Assembly: GCA_017622135.1 (NCBI GenBank)
Contig: JAGARR010000052.1
Coordinates: forward strand, 1 to 64,000
Length of the DNA stretch: 64,000 nucleotides
Source of the DNA: Spirochaetaceae bacterium
GTDB taxonomy: Bacteria; Spirochaetota; Spirochaetia; Treponematales; Treponemataceae
Direction of reading: 5' to 3'
Part shown: positions 1 to 7,452 of the stretch, in pieces
Position numbering within the stretch: the stretch's first letter is position 1
How the letters are laid out: each line of letters starts with the position of its first letter
Notes under the pieces: model-generated
The model's input: the letters and a program-made list of their open reading frames with translations, nothing else
The model's database searches: none
Told to the model about the DNA's origin: nothing
Translations under genes and position numbers: made by a program

Positions 1-136
1 GAGTTCTGAGTTCTGAGTTCTGAGTTCTGAGTTCTGAGTTCTGAGTTCTGAGTTCTGAGTTCTGAGTTCTGAGTTCTGAGTTCTGAGTTCTGAGTTCTGA
101 GTTCTGAGTTCTGAGTTCTGAGTTCTGAGTTCTGAG
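1..136. repeat. 7-bp tandem repeat (GAGTTCT), about 19 copies
   Basis: Perfect head-to-tail copies of GAGTTCT run from the window edge to about position 136, so the array may extend further left. The unit is seven bases, so if any part lay in a gene, gain or loss of a copy would shift the frame. No convincing gene overlaps it. The following 137-803 stretch has no convincing gene; it is AT-rich to about 480 and then holds the structured repeats listed separately. Confidence 0.97.
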
Positions 137-374
137 GATTGTATTGGGGATAACTTGCTTGTCAAGAGGATTTTGCTACTTTCTGAAAAAAACTTTGCTC
201 CCACTTCCTGTACTCCAAAACTTTGATTTAATCCGAGCTTATTTTCACTTGATTTTACTGACTTGTCAAGGGTGGAAATCAAAATATTTAATGAAACAGA
301 AAAACATTTTTATCCACTTTTATTGACTGGTACAATCTACCATTCTCTCCCCTGTTGATTCCAAGAAACAAATA

Positions 375-459
375 GGACACCCTGAGTCCAAAACCTGTGT
401 TAGAATGAAAAAAAGCAAAACAACATTTTAACAGAGGTGAAGATGAGAACAGGGTGTCC
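375..459. repeat. Imperfect inverted repeat, possible collapsed mobile-element ends
   Basis: GGACACCCT at 375-383 is the exact reverse complement of AGGGTGTCC at 451-459. A second inner pair (394-407 against 423-436) matches at 12 of 14 positions. The two arms are about 36 bases each and flank an A-rich centre. The arrangement resembles left and right ends of an insertion sequence or MITE that has lost its interior. No transposase fragment and no obvious target duplication are visible, so the mobile origin is inference. Confidence 0.5.
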
Positions 460-481
460 CATGCACATTGTAACAGTATTG

Positions 482-753
482 CCCCGCTAGGGCAAAGCCC
501 TACCCCGCAGTAGAGCCAACTAACGTACCAGTGGGGAGGGGAAGCCAGGGGGTGCCTACCGGCGGCGCCCTCTGAGCGCAGTGAAGTGTAAGCCGACGGT
601 GGGCTCCTGAGAACCAGCCCCTTTGCCCGCTAGGGCAAAGCCCTACCCCGCAGTAGAGCCAACCCAACGTACCAGTGGGGAGGGGAAGCCAGGGGGTGCC
701 TACCGGCGGCGCCCTCTGAACGAAGTGAAGTGTAAGCTGACGGTGGGCTCCTG
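482..753. repeat. Two direct copies of a ~128-bp GC-rich unit
   Basis: Bases 482-609 and 625-753 are nearly identical (a few substitutions and one inserted base), separated by about 15 bases. Each copy begins with a short GGGCAAAGCCC hairpin and carries the left arm of a longer stem. The block is much more GC-rich than the sequence to its left and ends just before the xseA promoter. No reading frame is convincing. It could be a dispersed REP-like element or a structured RNA. Confidence 0.85.
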
Positions 754-766
754 GCTTCCCCTCCCC
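677..766 (+). repeat. Long imperfect inverted repeat with terminator-like end
   Basis: GGGGAGGGGAAGCCAG at 677-692 pairs with CTGGCTTCCCCTCCCC at 751-766. The pairing continues imperfectly inwards (693-709 against 736-750), giving a stem of about 30 base pairs around a loop near 711-735. A short T run follows at 768-771, so on the plus strand it could act as a terminator. Only copy 2 of the direct repeat carries the complete right arm next to it. Confidence 0.7.
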
Positions 767-768
767 CT

Positions 769-796
769 TTTACTATTAGTTTACATCTGCTATACT
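769..796 (+). promoter_or_regulatory. Promoter of xseA, probably giving a leaderless mRNA
   Basis: A -35-like TTTACT (769-774) and a -10 TATACT (791-796) are separated by 16 bases. The xseA ATG lies 7 bases after the -10, so the expected transcription start is at or next to the start codon. No Shine-Dalgarno sequence is present. Confidence 0.5.
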
Positions 797-803
797 GCAC
801 CCC

Positions 804-2048
804 ATGGAATTCCTCAACCAAGCATCTTTTCTTCCACCCAAACAGGATGATGTTCTCTCCGTCTCCCAGCTCACCTCCCGCATCAAGGACATGCTGGAGG
901 GACGATTTTCCCGCATTACCTTGGAGGGCGAGATTTCCAATCTAAAACCTGCCAGCACCGGCCACCTGTACTTCTACCTGAAGGATGAGAATGCCGTCAT
1001 TTCTGCCGTCATGTTCAAGGGCCGCATGAGGGGTCTGAGCTTTACCCCGGCCGACGGTACCTTGGTGCGGGCCAAAGGATCCATTTCGGTGTATGCGCCA
1101 CGGGGAAACTACCAGATTGTGGTGGAGTCCATGGAGCTGGCGGGTACCGGCAATATTCTGCTGATGCTAGAGGAACGCAAGCGGCGACTGGCGGCGGAAG
1201 GTCTCTTTGACCAGGACAGAAAGCAGCCCCTCCCCTATTTTCCCCAGCGAGTGGCCGTTGTCACCAGTCCTACTGGTGCCGCCCTCCGTGACATCCTGCA
1301 GATTATGGGTCGCCGCAACCCAAAGATTTCTGTCACGGTTCTCCCCTGTCAGGTGCAGGGTGCCGATGCCGCCCCAGCCATTGCCCGCATGATTGCGGTG
1401 GCCAACACATATAAGCTGGCGGACGTGCTGATTGTGGGCCGTGGAGGCGGCTCACTAGAGGACCTTCTGCCCTTCAGCGAGGAGGTGGTGGTGCGGGCTG
1501 TGGCGGAGTCCCAGATTCCCGTGGTGTCCGCCGTGGGCCATGAGATCGACTGGGCCCTTTCGGACTTTGCCGCCGACATGCGAGCCCCCACTCCCTCTGC
1601 AGCGGCGGAGCTGGTGAGCCCCTTGTTGACCGACGTCACCGGCCAGCTGGAATATTGGCGGCGAGACTTGTACGAAAGTCTCACCAGCCGACTGGATCGG
1701 ATGCGGCTTTTGGTGAAATCCTTCACCCCCGACTCACTGGAGCTCCGGTTCCGTACCATCCAGCAGCCGCTGCTCTCACGATTCGACACGGCAAAGGAAG
1801 CCATCCTTTCCGCCATGGAAGAACGGTGCAAGGATGCCCGCCACCGCATAGAAAACAGCCTGCGGGATCTGGAGGGTGCAAATCCCTCCGCAATCCTGGC
1901 CCGAGGCTATTCCATGGTGACGGACAAGGCTACCGGCACGGTTATCAGAAGTCCTGCAGATACGGTGGCAGGCCAGGTTCTGGAAATCAGGCCAGCAGCG
2001 GGTGTGATTCAGGTGCAGGTTCAAGAAGCAGTCCACCATCCCTCATAA
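804..2048 (+). CDS. xseA: Exodeoxyribonuclease VII large subunit
   Basis: The 414-residue product is the catalytic large subunit of exonuclease VII, which degrades single-stranded DNA in both directions in complex with XseB. An N-terminal OB-fold lies at about residues 18-112. The central catalytic region carries the family signature GRGGGSLEDLLPF, then SAVGHEID and RAPTPSAAAEL (about residues 212-275), followed by a helical C-terminal part. Length is normal for the family. xseB follows 22 bases later and mutL after that, forming a repair operon. The ATG at 804 is favoured by the promoter position; there is no Shine-Dalgarno sequence. Confidence 0.95.
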   Translation: MEFLNQASFLPPKQDDVLSVSQLTSRIKDMLEGRFSRITLEGEISNLKPASTGHLYFYLKDENAVISAVMFKGRMRGLSFTPADGTLVRAKGSISVYAPRGNYQIVVESMELAGTGNILLMLEERKRRLAAEGLFDQDRKQPLPYFPQRVAVVTSPTGAALRDILQIMGRRNPKISVTVLPCQVQGADAAPAIARMIAVANTYKLADVLIVGRGGGSLEDLLPFSEEVVVRAVAESQIPVVSAVGHEIDWALSDFAADMRAPTPSAAAELVSPLLTDVTGQLEYWRRDLYESLTSRLDRMRLLVKSFTPDSLELRFRTIQQPLLSRFDTAKEAILSAMEERCKDARHRIENSLRDLEGANPSAILARGYSMVTDKATGTVIRSPADTVAGQVLEIRPAAGVIQVQVQEAVHHPS

Positions 2049-2070
2049 TTGAACGACAGGAGAAACGTGT

Positions 2071-2319
2071 ATGAAAAACTTTGAGGAAAAGCTCCAGCGA
2101 CTGGAGCAAATCGGAAGTGACATAAAGCGCAGCGATGTCACCCTGGAGGAGGCCCTGAAATATTTTCAGGAGGGCATCACCTTGGCCCGTGGCATGGAAA
2201 AGGAACTGGACAAAATCGAAGGAAAGATTCAAATCCTCATGAACCAGCCCGACCCTGTTGAAAAAAACGGCCCCGCACCGGAGCTGGATCTCTTCTCCTC
2301 CGCCGGTGAAGGCTTCTGA
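2071..2319 (+). CDS. xseB: Exodeoxyribonuclease VII small subunit
   Basis: An 82-residue protein of the XseB family, which coats the long helices of XseA in the exonuclease VII complex. The sequence fits the usual pattern: FEEKLQRLEQIGSDI, then the VTLEEALKYFQEGI segment, a helix rich in K/E, and an acidic tail. It lies directly after xseA and its stop codon is separated by one base from the mutL start, so the three genes are very likely translated from one mRNA. Confidence 0.93.
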   Translation: MKNFEEKLQRLEQIGSDIKRSDVTLEEALKYFQEGITLARGMEKELDKIEGKIQILMNQPDPVEKNGPAPELDLFSSAGEGF

Positions 2320-2320
2320 C

Positions 2321-4411
2321 ATGGCAGCCCTCCCCACCTCCCCTCGGAACATCTCCCGTCCCCGCCGACCCGTCCGCAGCCTCCCTGCAGAAGTTGCCCG
2401 AAAGATTGCCGCTGGTGAGGTCATCGACCGACCAAACGCCATCCTTCGGGAACTGCTGGACAATGCGGTGGACTCAGGGGCGGACCAGATCCAGGTGGAG
2501 ATTGAAGGAGGTGGCATAGACCGCATCCGGGTGGTGGACAATGGCATAGGCATGACAAAAGAAGACTTGGAAAACTGCGCCCGCCCCCACGCCACCAGCA
2601 AGATCACGGCGGAGACGGACCTGCTGAACCTTTCCACCCTGGGCTTCCGGGGAGAGGCCCTGTCCTCCATCGCCGCCGTGAGCCGTCTCCAGATCACCTC
2701 CGCCGTCCAAGACCACACCGGCACCCAGGAAGCCACAGCTGCCAGCTCATGGCGGCTCACCGCCTCCGTCACCCAGGAGCACCAGATTGTTCCCGCCAAC
2801 CTGAATCAGGGTACCATCGTCCAGTCGGAGGCCCTCTTCGAGAATTTTCCCGCCCGCAGAACCTTTCTCAAGCGGCCTGCGGCAGAAACCCTCATGTGCC
2901 GCCAAACCTTCATCGAAAAGGTCCTGCCCCGCACCGACATCTCCTTCCGGCTGATGATTGACGGCAAGCAGCGGCTGGACCTTCCAAGGGGCCAGAGCCT
3001 GGCCCAGCGGTTCACCGAGGCACTGGGACTCAATGATGCCCCGGAGCTCTTCTACGAAATCCACAGCTCCAGCGGCACTGCAGCAGACTGGAAATTCACC
3101 ATCATCATCGGGGAGCCTGCCGTCAGCCGCAACGACAAGAAGCTCATCTATATTTACGTCAACGGCCGGAAGATAAACGAGTACAGCCTGATGCAGGCCA
3201 TTGACTACGGAGCCACCGGCTACTTCCCCAATGGCACCCATCCCGTGGCCGCCCTCTTCCTGGAGGTGAACCCCGCACTGGTGGACTTCAACATCCATCC
3301 GGCAAAGCGGGAGGCCCGCTTCAAGGATCTGGCACCCATCCACCGGGGCATAAGCCAGTCCGTAAGGAATTTCTTCCGCAATTACTCCGTCTCCAAGCTG
3401 TCCGCCCAGGCGACAGACTACCTGCTACAGGAGGATGCCATGCCAGCAGGCAGCCATCCCCACACAGAGCGGTCCATCTACGACGAGGGGCCACTGGATA
3501 TCAGCGGGAAGAGCTGGTGGCAGCAGGCAAAGGCAAAGCATCACGGTGGCCAGCGGAAGGAAGGAGCGTTTGATTTCGGCAGTGCTGGCAGCTCCACCAC
3601 CGACACTCCCCAGCGACAGGACAGTCAGCAAGTCAAAGCAATACAAGGGGATACAGGAACAAACCTGCGCTACCAGTTTTTCAACGACTGCTACAGTCAG
3701 GCAGCCATTCCCACCCCTCACTACGAAACAAAAACGGAGGGACGGCAGGAGCAAGCGCTTCAAGAGGTACGCTACGGAGCACAGCAGGAATCTGCCAGTC
3801 CAGCAGCACAGGCCGAGACAGCCATTGGGCAATCAGCTCAAACGCCTCCCCGTCAGCCGACCAACCTTCCACAGCTACGGTATCTGGGAACCACCCAGGG
3901 CGTCTACCTGGTGGTGGAGTTGGGGGATAGCCTCTACCTCATCGACCAGCACGCCGCCCACGAGCGCCTTCTCTACAACCGCTTCATTGCCCAGGCAGGA
4001 CAGCGACAGCACCTGCTGGTTCCTTACGTGGTGGAAACCGCCAGCGACACCGACGACGAATACCTCCGCTCATTGACAGCACGGCTGGAGGCAGCCGGCT
4101 TCGAGACAAAGGAATGTGGTGAAGGACGATGGGAGTTTTCCTCTGTGCCGCTCCAGTGGCAAGGAACAGAGGCTGACCTGGAGCAAGACCTGCTGGCAAA
4201 GCGCATTATCCCAGAGGAGCTGGTGGCAAGTCTCGCCGCCACCAACGCCTGTCGTCACGCTGTCATGGATGGCACCGTCCTAGACGAAGCCACCGCCACC
4301 CAGCTGGCAAAAGATACCCTGGCACTGGAGGATCCCCACTGCCCCCACGGCCGCCCCCTGTGGCTCAAAATCAGCCGTGAGGATATGGACCAGGGTGTGA
4401 AGCGTACATAA
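2321..4411 (+). CDS. mutL: DNA mismatch repair protein MutL
   Basis: The 696-residue protein links mismatch recognition by MutS to downstream repair. The N-terminal GHKL ATPase shows AGEVIDRP with ELLDNAVDSGAD, DNGIGM and the GFRGEALSSI lid. The C-terminal part shows DQHAAHE, ACRHAV and CPHGRP, the zinc/endonuclease-type motifs. The endonuclease signature DQHA-x2-E-x4-E is incomplete: the final Glu is Asn (DQHAAHERLLYN). A long Gln/Ser-rich linker lies between the halves. An upstream TTG at 2258 is in frame but overlaps xseB; the ATG at 2321, one base after the xseB stop and preceded by GGTGAAGG, is preferred. Confidence 0.94.
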   Translation: MAALPTSPRNISRPRRPVRSLPAEVARKIAAGEVIDRPNAILRELLDNAVDSGADQIQVEIEGGGIDRIRVVDNGIGMTKEDLENCARPHATSKITAETDLLNLSTLGFRGEALSSIAAVSRLQITSAVQDHTGTQEATAASSWRLTASVTQEHQIVPANLNQGTIVQSEALFENFPARRTFLKRPAAETLMCRQTFIEKVLPRTDISFRLMIDGKQRLDLPRGQSLAQRFTEALGLNDAPELFYEIHSSSGTAADWKFTIIIGEPAVSRNDKKLIYIYVNGRKINEYSLMQAIDYGATGYFPNGTHPVAALFLEVNPALVDFNIHPAKREARFKDLAPIHRGISQSVRNFFRNYSVSKLSAQATDYLLQEDAMPAGSHPHTERSIYDEGPLDISGKSWWQQAKAKHHGGQRKEGAFDFGSAGSSTTDTPQRQDSQQVKAIQGDTGTNLRYQFFNDCYSQAAIPTPHYETKTEGRQEQALQEVRYGAQQESASPAAQAETAIGQSAQTPPRQPTNLPQLRYLGTTQGVYLVVELGDSLYLIDQHAAHERLLYNRFIAQAGQRQHLLVPYVVETASDTDDEYLRSLTARLEAAGFETKECGEGRWEFSSVPLQWQGTEADLEQDLLAKRIIPEELVASLAATNACRHAVMDGTVLDEATATQLAKDTLALEDPHCPHGRPLWLKISREDMDQGVKRT

Positions 4412-4464
4412 AGAAGGTTCGACACACCTGTGTGAAGCGTACATAAAGAAGGCACAATACACCT
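4395..4464. repeat. Two tandem copies of a 35-bp unit across the mutL stop
   Basis: Copies at 4395-4429 and 4430-4464 share the first 23 bases exactly and differ at a few positions afterwards. The mutL TAA (4409-4411) lies in the first copy, so the second copy is a non-coding duplicate of the gene end. It occupies the short space between the convergent mutL and fliG1 genes. Confidence 0.9.
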
Positions 4465-4474
4465 AGAATCAAGT

Positions 4475-6145
4475 CTACACGTAGATGTCATCGCTGCGGC
4501 CGTAGATGATGAGGCTTCCCTCCTCCCAGGCACGGCGCAGGACGCTGAAGAACTGGGCTGTAACCTCGTCACAATCACGCCGCCGCATGGGTCGCCGCAG
4601 CTCCTCCTCCTCCAAAATAATGTCGCCGCGGGTCTTGGACACGTTGGAAAGGATTTTCTGGCGGAAGGACTCCGGCTTTCCTGCAATCAGCAGGGCAATC
4701 TCCCCCTCTCCCATGGTGTGGAGCTTTTTCTGCAGGAAGCGGTCGTCGGCCATGAGGATGTCGTCCATGGTGAAAAGCCGGTCCCGGATGTCGTTGCTCA
4801 AGTCAGGGTCAAGGTCGGACAATGCGGAAAGGATATCCTTCTCGGCATTGGGACTCATCCGCTTCAGGATTTCCGTCAAGGCTCCACGACCGTCCATAGA
4901 GTCGGCGGAGGTGGTGTTCATCAGCAGCACCTTGTCGTGCATGGCCTTGTCCACCCGACGCAGAATCTCCGGATCCATGGGAGCCAGCTTTGCCAGGCGG
5001 CGGATGGTGTCCTTCTTGTCCTCGGAATCCATCTGATTGATGACCTCCGCCGCCACAGCAGGCTTTATCCGTGACAAGACCAGGGTACGCACCGGTGTGG
5101 GCTCGTCCCGCAGCAGGGCAAAGATCCGCTGGCCGTCCATCTCCTGCAGGTAGTCGAAGGGCACCCCCTCAGGAAAGGGAACCGCCTTGGAAATCAGCTC
5201 CTCGGCCCGCTGGCTTCCAAAGGCCTTCTCCAGAATGGTTCTGGCAGTGGTGACACCCCCTTGCTGACGGGCATTATCCAGCAGGGTCTTGAACTCCGCC
5301 AGGATAACCTCCGCCTCGGCAGGGTCCACCCGGCGGATGGAGGCAATCTCAGGAATGATCCGCTCCGTCTGCTCCGGCGTCAGGTGGGAGATGACCTTGG
5401 CGGCCTCGTCGGTTCCAATCAGCAGCAGGAACTTTGCCACCCGGCGATAGATGTTCTCCCGGCCGTCCGCCTCACGGGGAGCCTCGGGAACCTTGATGAG
5501 GCCGTGGCGCATGAAGTCCTGGTTGGCAGAAACGCTTCCTGGTCGAGGCGTTCCAGTTCCGGTAGCCTTCTGGGAAGCTGACGGCTGCTTCTGTCCGGCA
5601 GATGACGGGCCGGCAGTCATACCAGCAACACCACGAGGCACAAACTGCTGTCCACCGGGAACTCTGCCTTGAGCGGCCATACTCTGCTCTGGTTGCGATG
5701 GCAACTCCCTAGGATTATCTGGAATGAGCTTCAACCTTTCGGAACTTGACCTGTAGGGCTGATGTCTTTCACGTTTCTGCTCATATGAGGTATTCCACGT
5801 GTCTGGGTCGGACTTACCCAAGGCAGTTGCCAGCAGGTCCTGAAGACTCCACTTGCCTGCCACGGTGGCCTTTTTCTTTTCCTTCCCTTTGGCGTTTTCC
5901 ACATCCACCACATCATGTCCTTGACCGACAGAATTTCCAGCTCCAAGGGAAACAGAAATACCTGTACCCACCGGAACACCATTCACCATTCCCCGGATGC
6001 TGTTGGGGCTGTTCATGGAAGCCCTCACCAAGTCAGCGGCCACATTGGGAGTAAAGCTGTCTTGGGGAGCATCCACAGGGGTCTCCCCCTCTCCCATACC
6101 AGCCACCCGCTTGTATGCCTGAATACGATAATCCTCATTCGCCAT
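4475..6145 (-). CDS. fliG1: Flagellar motor switch protein FliG1 with long N-terminal extension
   Basis: A 556-residue protein whose residues from about 225 onward match FliG. The FliF-binding N domain (AKFLLLIGTDEAAKVISHL), the middle domain and the C-terminal rotor domain (ALTEILKRMSPNAEKDIL, FTMDDILMADDR) are visible. The usual EHPQ motif of the middle domain is replaced by EPTPVRTLVL. Spirochaetes carry two FliG copies, and this divergent one fits FliG1 rather than the core FliG2. The first ~220 residues are Gly/Ser/Pro/Gln-rich and look disordered, which is longer than a usual FliG (~340). It lies 46 bases after a SUMF1-domain lipoprotein gene but has its own promoter. Exact paralogue assignment is inference. 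Confidence 0.85.
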   Translation of the reverse strand: MANEDYRIQAYKRVAGMGEGETPVDAPQDSFTPNVAADLVRASMNSPNSIRGMVNGVPVGTGISVSLGAGNSVGQGHDVVDVENAKGKEKKKATVAGKWSLQDLLATALGKSDPDTWNTSYEQKRERHQPYRSSSERLKLIPDNPRELPSQPEQSMAAQGRVPGGQQFVPRGVAGMTAGPSSAGQKQPSASQKATGTGTPRPGSVSANQDFMRHGLIKVPEAPREADGRENIYRRVAKFLLLIGTDEAAKVISHLTPEQTERIIPEIASIRRVDPAEAEVILAEFKTLLDNARQQGGVTTARTILEKAFGSQRAEELISKAVPFPEGVPFDYLQEMDGQRIFALLRDEPTPVRTLVLSRIKPAVAAEVINQMDSEDKKDTIRRLAKLAPMDPEILRRVDKAMHDKVLLMNTTSADSMDGRGALTEILKRMSPNAEKDILSALSDLDPDLSNDIRDRLFTMDDILMADDRFLQKKLHTMGEGEIALLIAGKPESFRQKILSNVSKTRGDIILEEEELRRPMRRRDCDEVTAQFFSVLRRAWEEGSLIIYGRSDDIYV

Positions 6146-6151
6146 GGAGTT

Positions 6152-6181
6152 ATTCTATCATGAGGAGCGACTAGGTCGCAA
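6152..6181 (-). promoter_or_regulatory. Promoter of fliG1, probably leaderless
   Basis: On the minus strand, TTGCGA (6176-6181), 18 bases, then TAGAAT (6152-6157), followed by six bases (AACTCC) and the fliG1 ATG. There is no Shine-Dalgarno sequence between the -10 element and the start codon. Confidence 0.5.
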
Positions 6182-6191
6182 GGGTATTCAA

Positions 6192-7199
6192 CTACAAAGA
6201 ACGGGCCACTCGTAGGCCAAGAATCCTTCCGTCATACTCTGGAACAATTCCACTGCGGGTGCTCACTGTACAATAAGGAGCACTTCTTCCGAAGCTTCCC
6301 CCACGATACACTCGATACTCACCAGAGGAAGACGGTTCTGCAAGTCCAGTAACGGGTGTATCTGACTTTACCGTGCCGAACCAGTCCCAGCACCATTCCC
6401 ACACATTGCCGCTCATGTCATACAAGCCCAAGGAGTTGGGAGCCTTCATACCCACCTCATGGGAGCGCCTTGGACTAGTTCTGTTGTACCAGGTCACCTC
6501 CTCAATATCATCGCTGCCGGCATACTCCAGGCACCAGTTCTCGGTATCGGCAGGATTTCCACCGCGAGCTGCAAGCTCCCATTCAGCCTCCAGCGGTAAT
6601 CGGTAGCCTTTTTTCACCATATCCATATAGGGTAGCCGTGCCAGCTTCCCATCTTCAGCTGAATATACCTTTCTCAAAGCCTTGTCGCTGTAGTACACGC
6701 AGGCAGCTTCCCCCATAGTGGCAGCAGTCAGCTGGTTGCAGAACACAATAGAGTCGTACCATGTAACCTCCTCCACCGGTCTCAGATGCTGCACTTCACC
6801 ATCGGCAGGAGACCTTTTGTCCCCCTGATGCCCGCTGGGATTCTTGCCCATGACAGCCACATACAATTCCTGCGTCACCTCGTAGCGGCCGATGGCAAAG
6901 GGAGCCAGGGTGATAGTCCTACCAGGCAAGAAAACCTTGCTGTCATCAGCTCCAGTCCCTTCCACAGCAACAACGGTAGCAGCCACCACCACCTCGCTGG
7001 TCTTTGCAAGCTGGGAATCTCCCAGAAAAAGGGCAGCAGAATACTCCTCTCCCTGCTGCAAGCTGACCGGAGCAGGAGCACGCTCCCCACCTGCCTGTCC
7101 CTCCTGATGGGGCTCTGCCTTTGAGCAGGACACCAGACTGCCTGCAACGATCAAAAAAAGACAAATTGAAACCAAAACTTTTTCCACCGTCACTCCCAT
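6192..7199 (-). CDS. SUMF1 (formylglycine-generating enzyme-like) domain lipoprotein
   Basis: The 335-residue product starts with a hydrophobic signal and a lipobox ending GSLVSC, so it is probably a membrane-anchored lipoprotein. From about residue 95 it follows the SUMF1/FGE-sulfatase fold: GRYEVTQELYVAVMGKNPS, PVEEVTWYDSIVFCNQL, YRLPLEAEWELAARGG, GLYDMSGNVWEWCWDWF, YRGGSF and LGLRVARS. Treponemes have many such proteins; most probably bind ligands and are not true sulfatase-modifying enzymes. AAGGAGG sits very close to the first ATG (7199), so a GTG two codons in is an alternative start. fliG1 follows downstream. Confidence 0.85.
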   Translation of the reverse strand: MGVTVEKVLVSICLFLIVAGSLVSCSKAEPHQEGQAGGERAPAPVSLQQGEEYSAALFLGDSQLAKTSEVVVAATVVAVEGTGADDSKVFLPGRTITLAPFAIGRYEVTQELYVAVMGKNPSGHQGDKRSPADGEVQHLRPVEEVTWYDSIVFCNQLTAATMGEAACVYYSDKALRKVYSAEDGKLARLPYMDMVKKGYRLPLEAEWELAARGGNPADTENWCLEYAGSDDIEEVTWYNRTSPRRSHEVGMKAPNSLGLYDMSGNVWEWCWDWFGTVKSDTPVTGLAEPSSSGEYRVYRGGSFGRSAPYCTVSTRSGIVPEYDGRILGLRVARSL

Positions 7200-7363
7200 T
7201 TTCCTCCTTGTCCATGGTTACAACCCGACACCTCCACCTCAGGAGGCGTCTCCACCTGCCAAATCCAACACAGCAGGTTCTGAATTATACCATAAGATTG
7301 CCGGGGAACTCAATTTTTTCAAGCTACAGTGCTTATGGTATAGTGCTTCCCGGACATTCTCCT

Positions 7364-7392
7364 TGTTTTTTGCCCATCGGCCTGCTATAATA
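7364..7392 (+). promoter_or_regulatory. Sigma-70-type promoter upstream of the phosphohexomutase
   Basis: TTGTTT (7364-7369), a 17-base spacer and a perfect TATAAT (7387-7392). Expected start near 7399 leaves a leader of about 54 bases ending in a strong AGGAGG ribosome binding site (7443-7448). Confidence 0.7.
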
Positions 7393-7452
7393 GAAGGGAT
7401 AAATTTTGAACATGCAGTTGCTTTCCAGCAACAACAAATATCAGGAGGAATT

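Noticed and set aside
1..136. Repeat array considered as CRISPR
   Set aside because: Units are 7 bp and contiguous with no spacers.
144..326. 60-codon frame near the left edge
   Set aside because: No ribosome site, AT-rich, no similarity; treated as non-coding.
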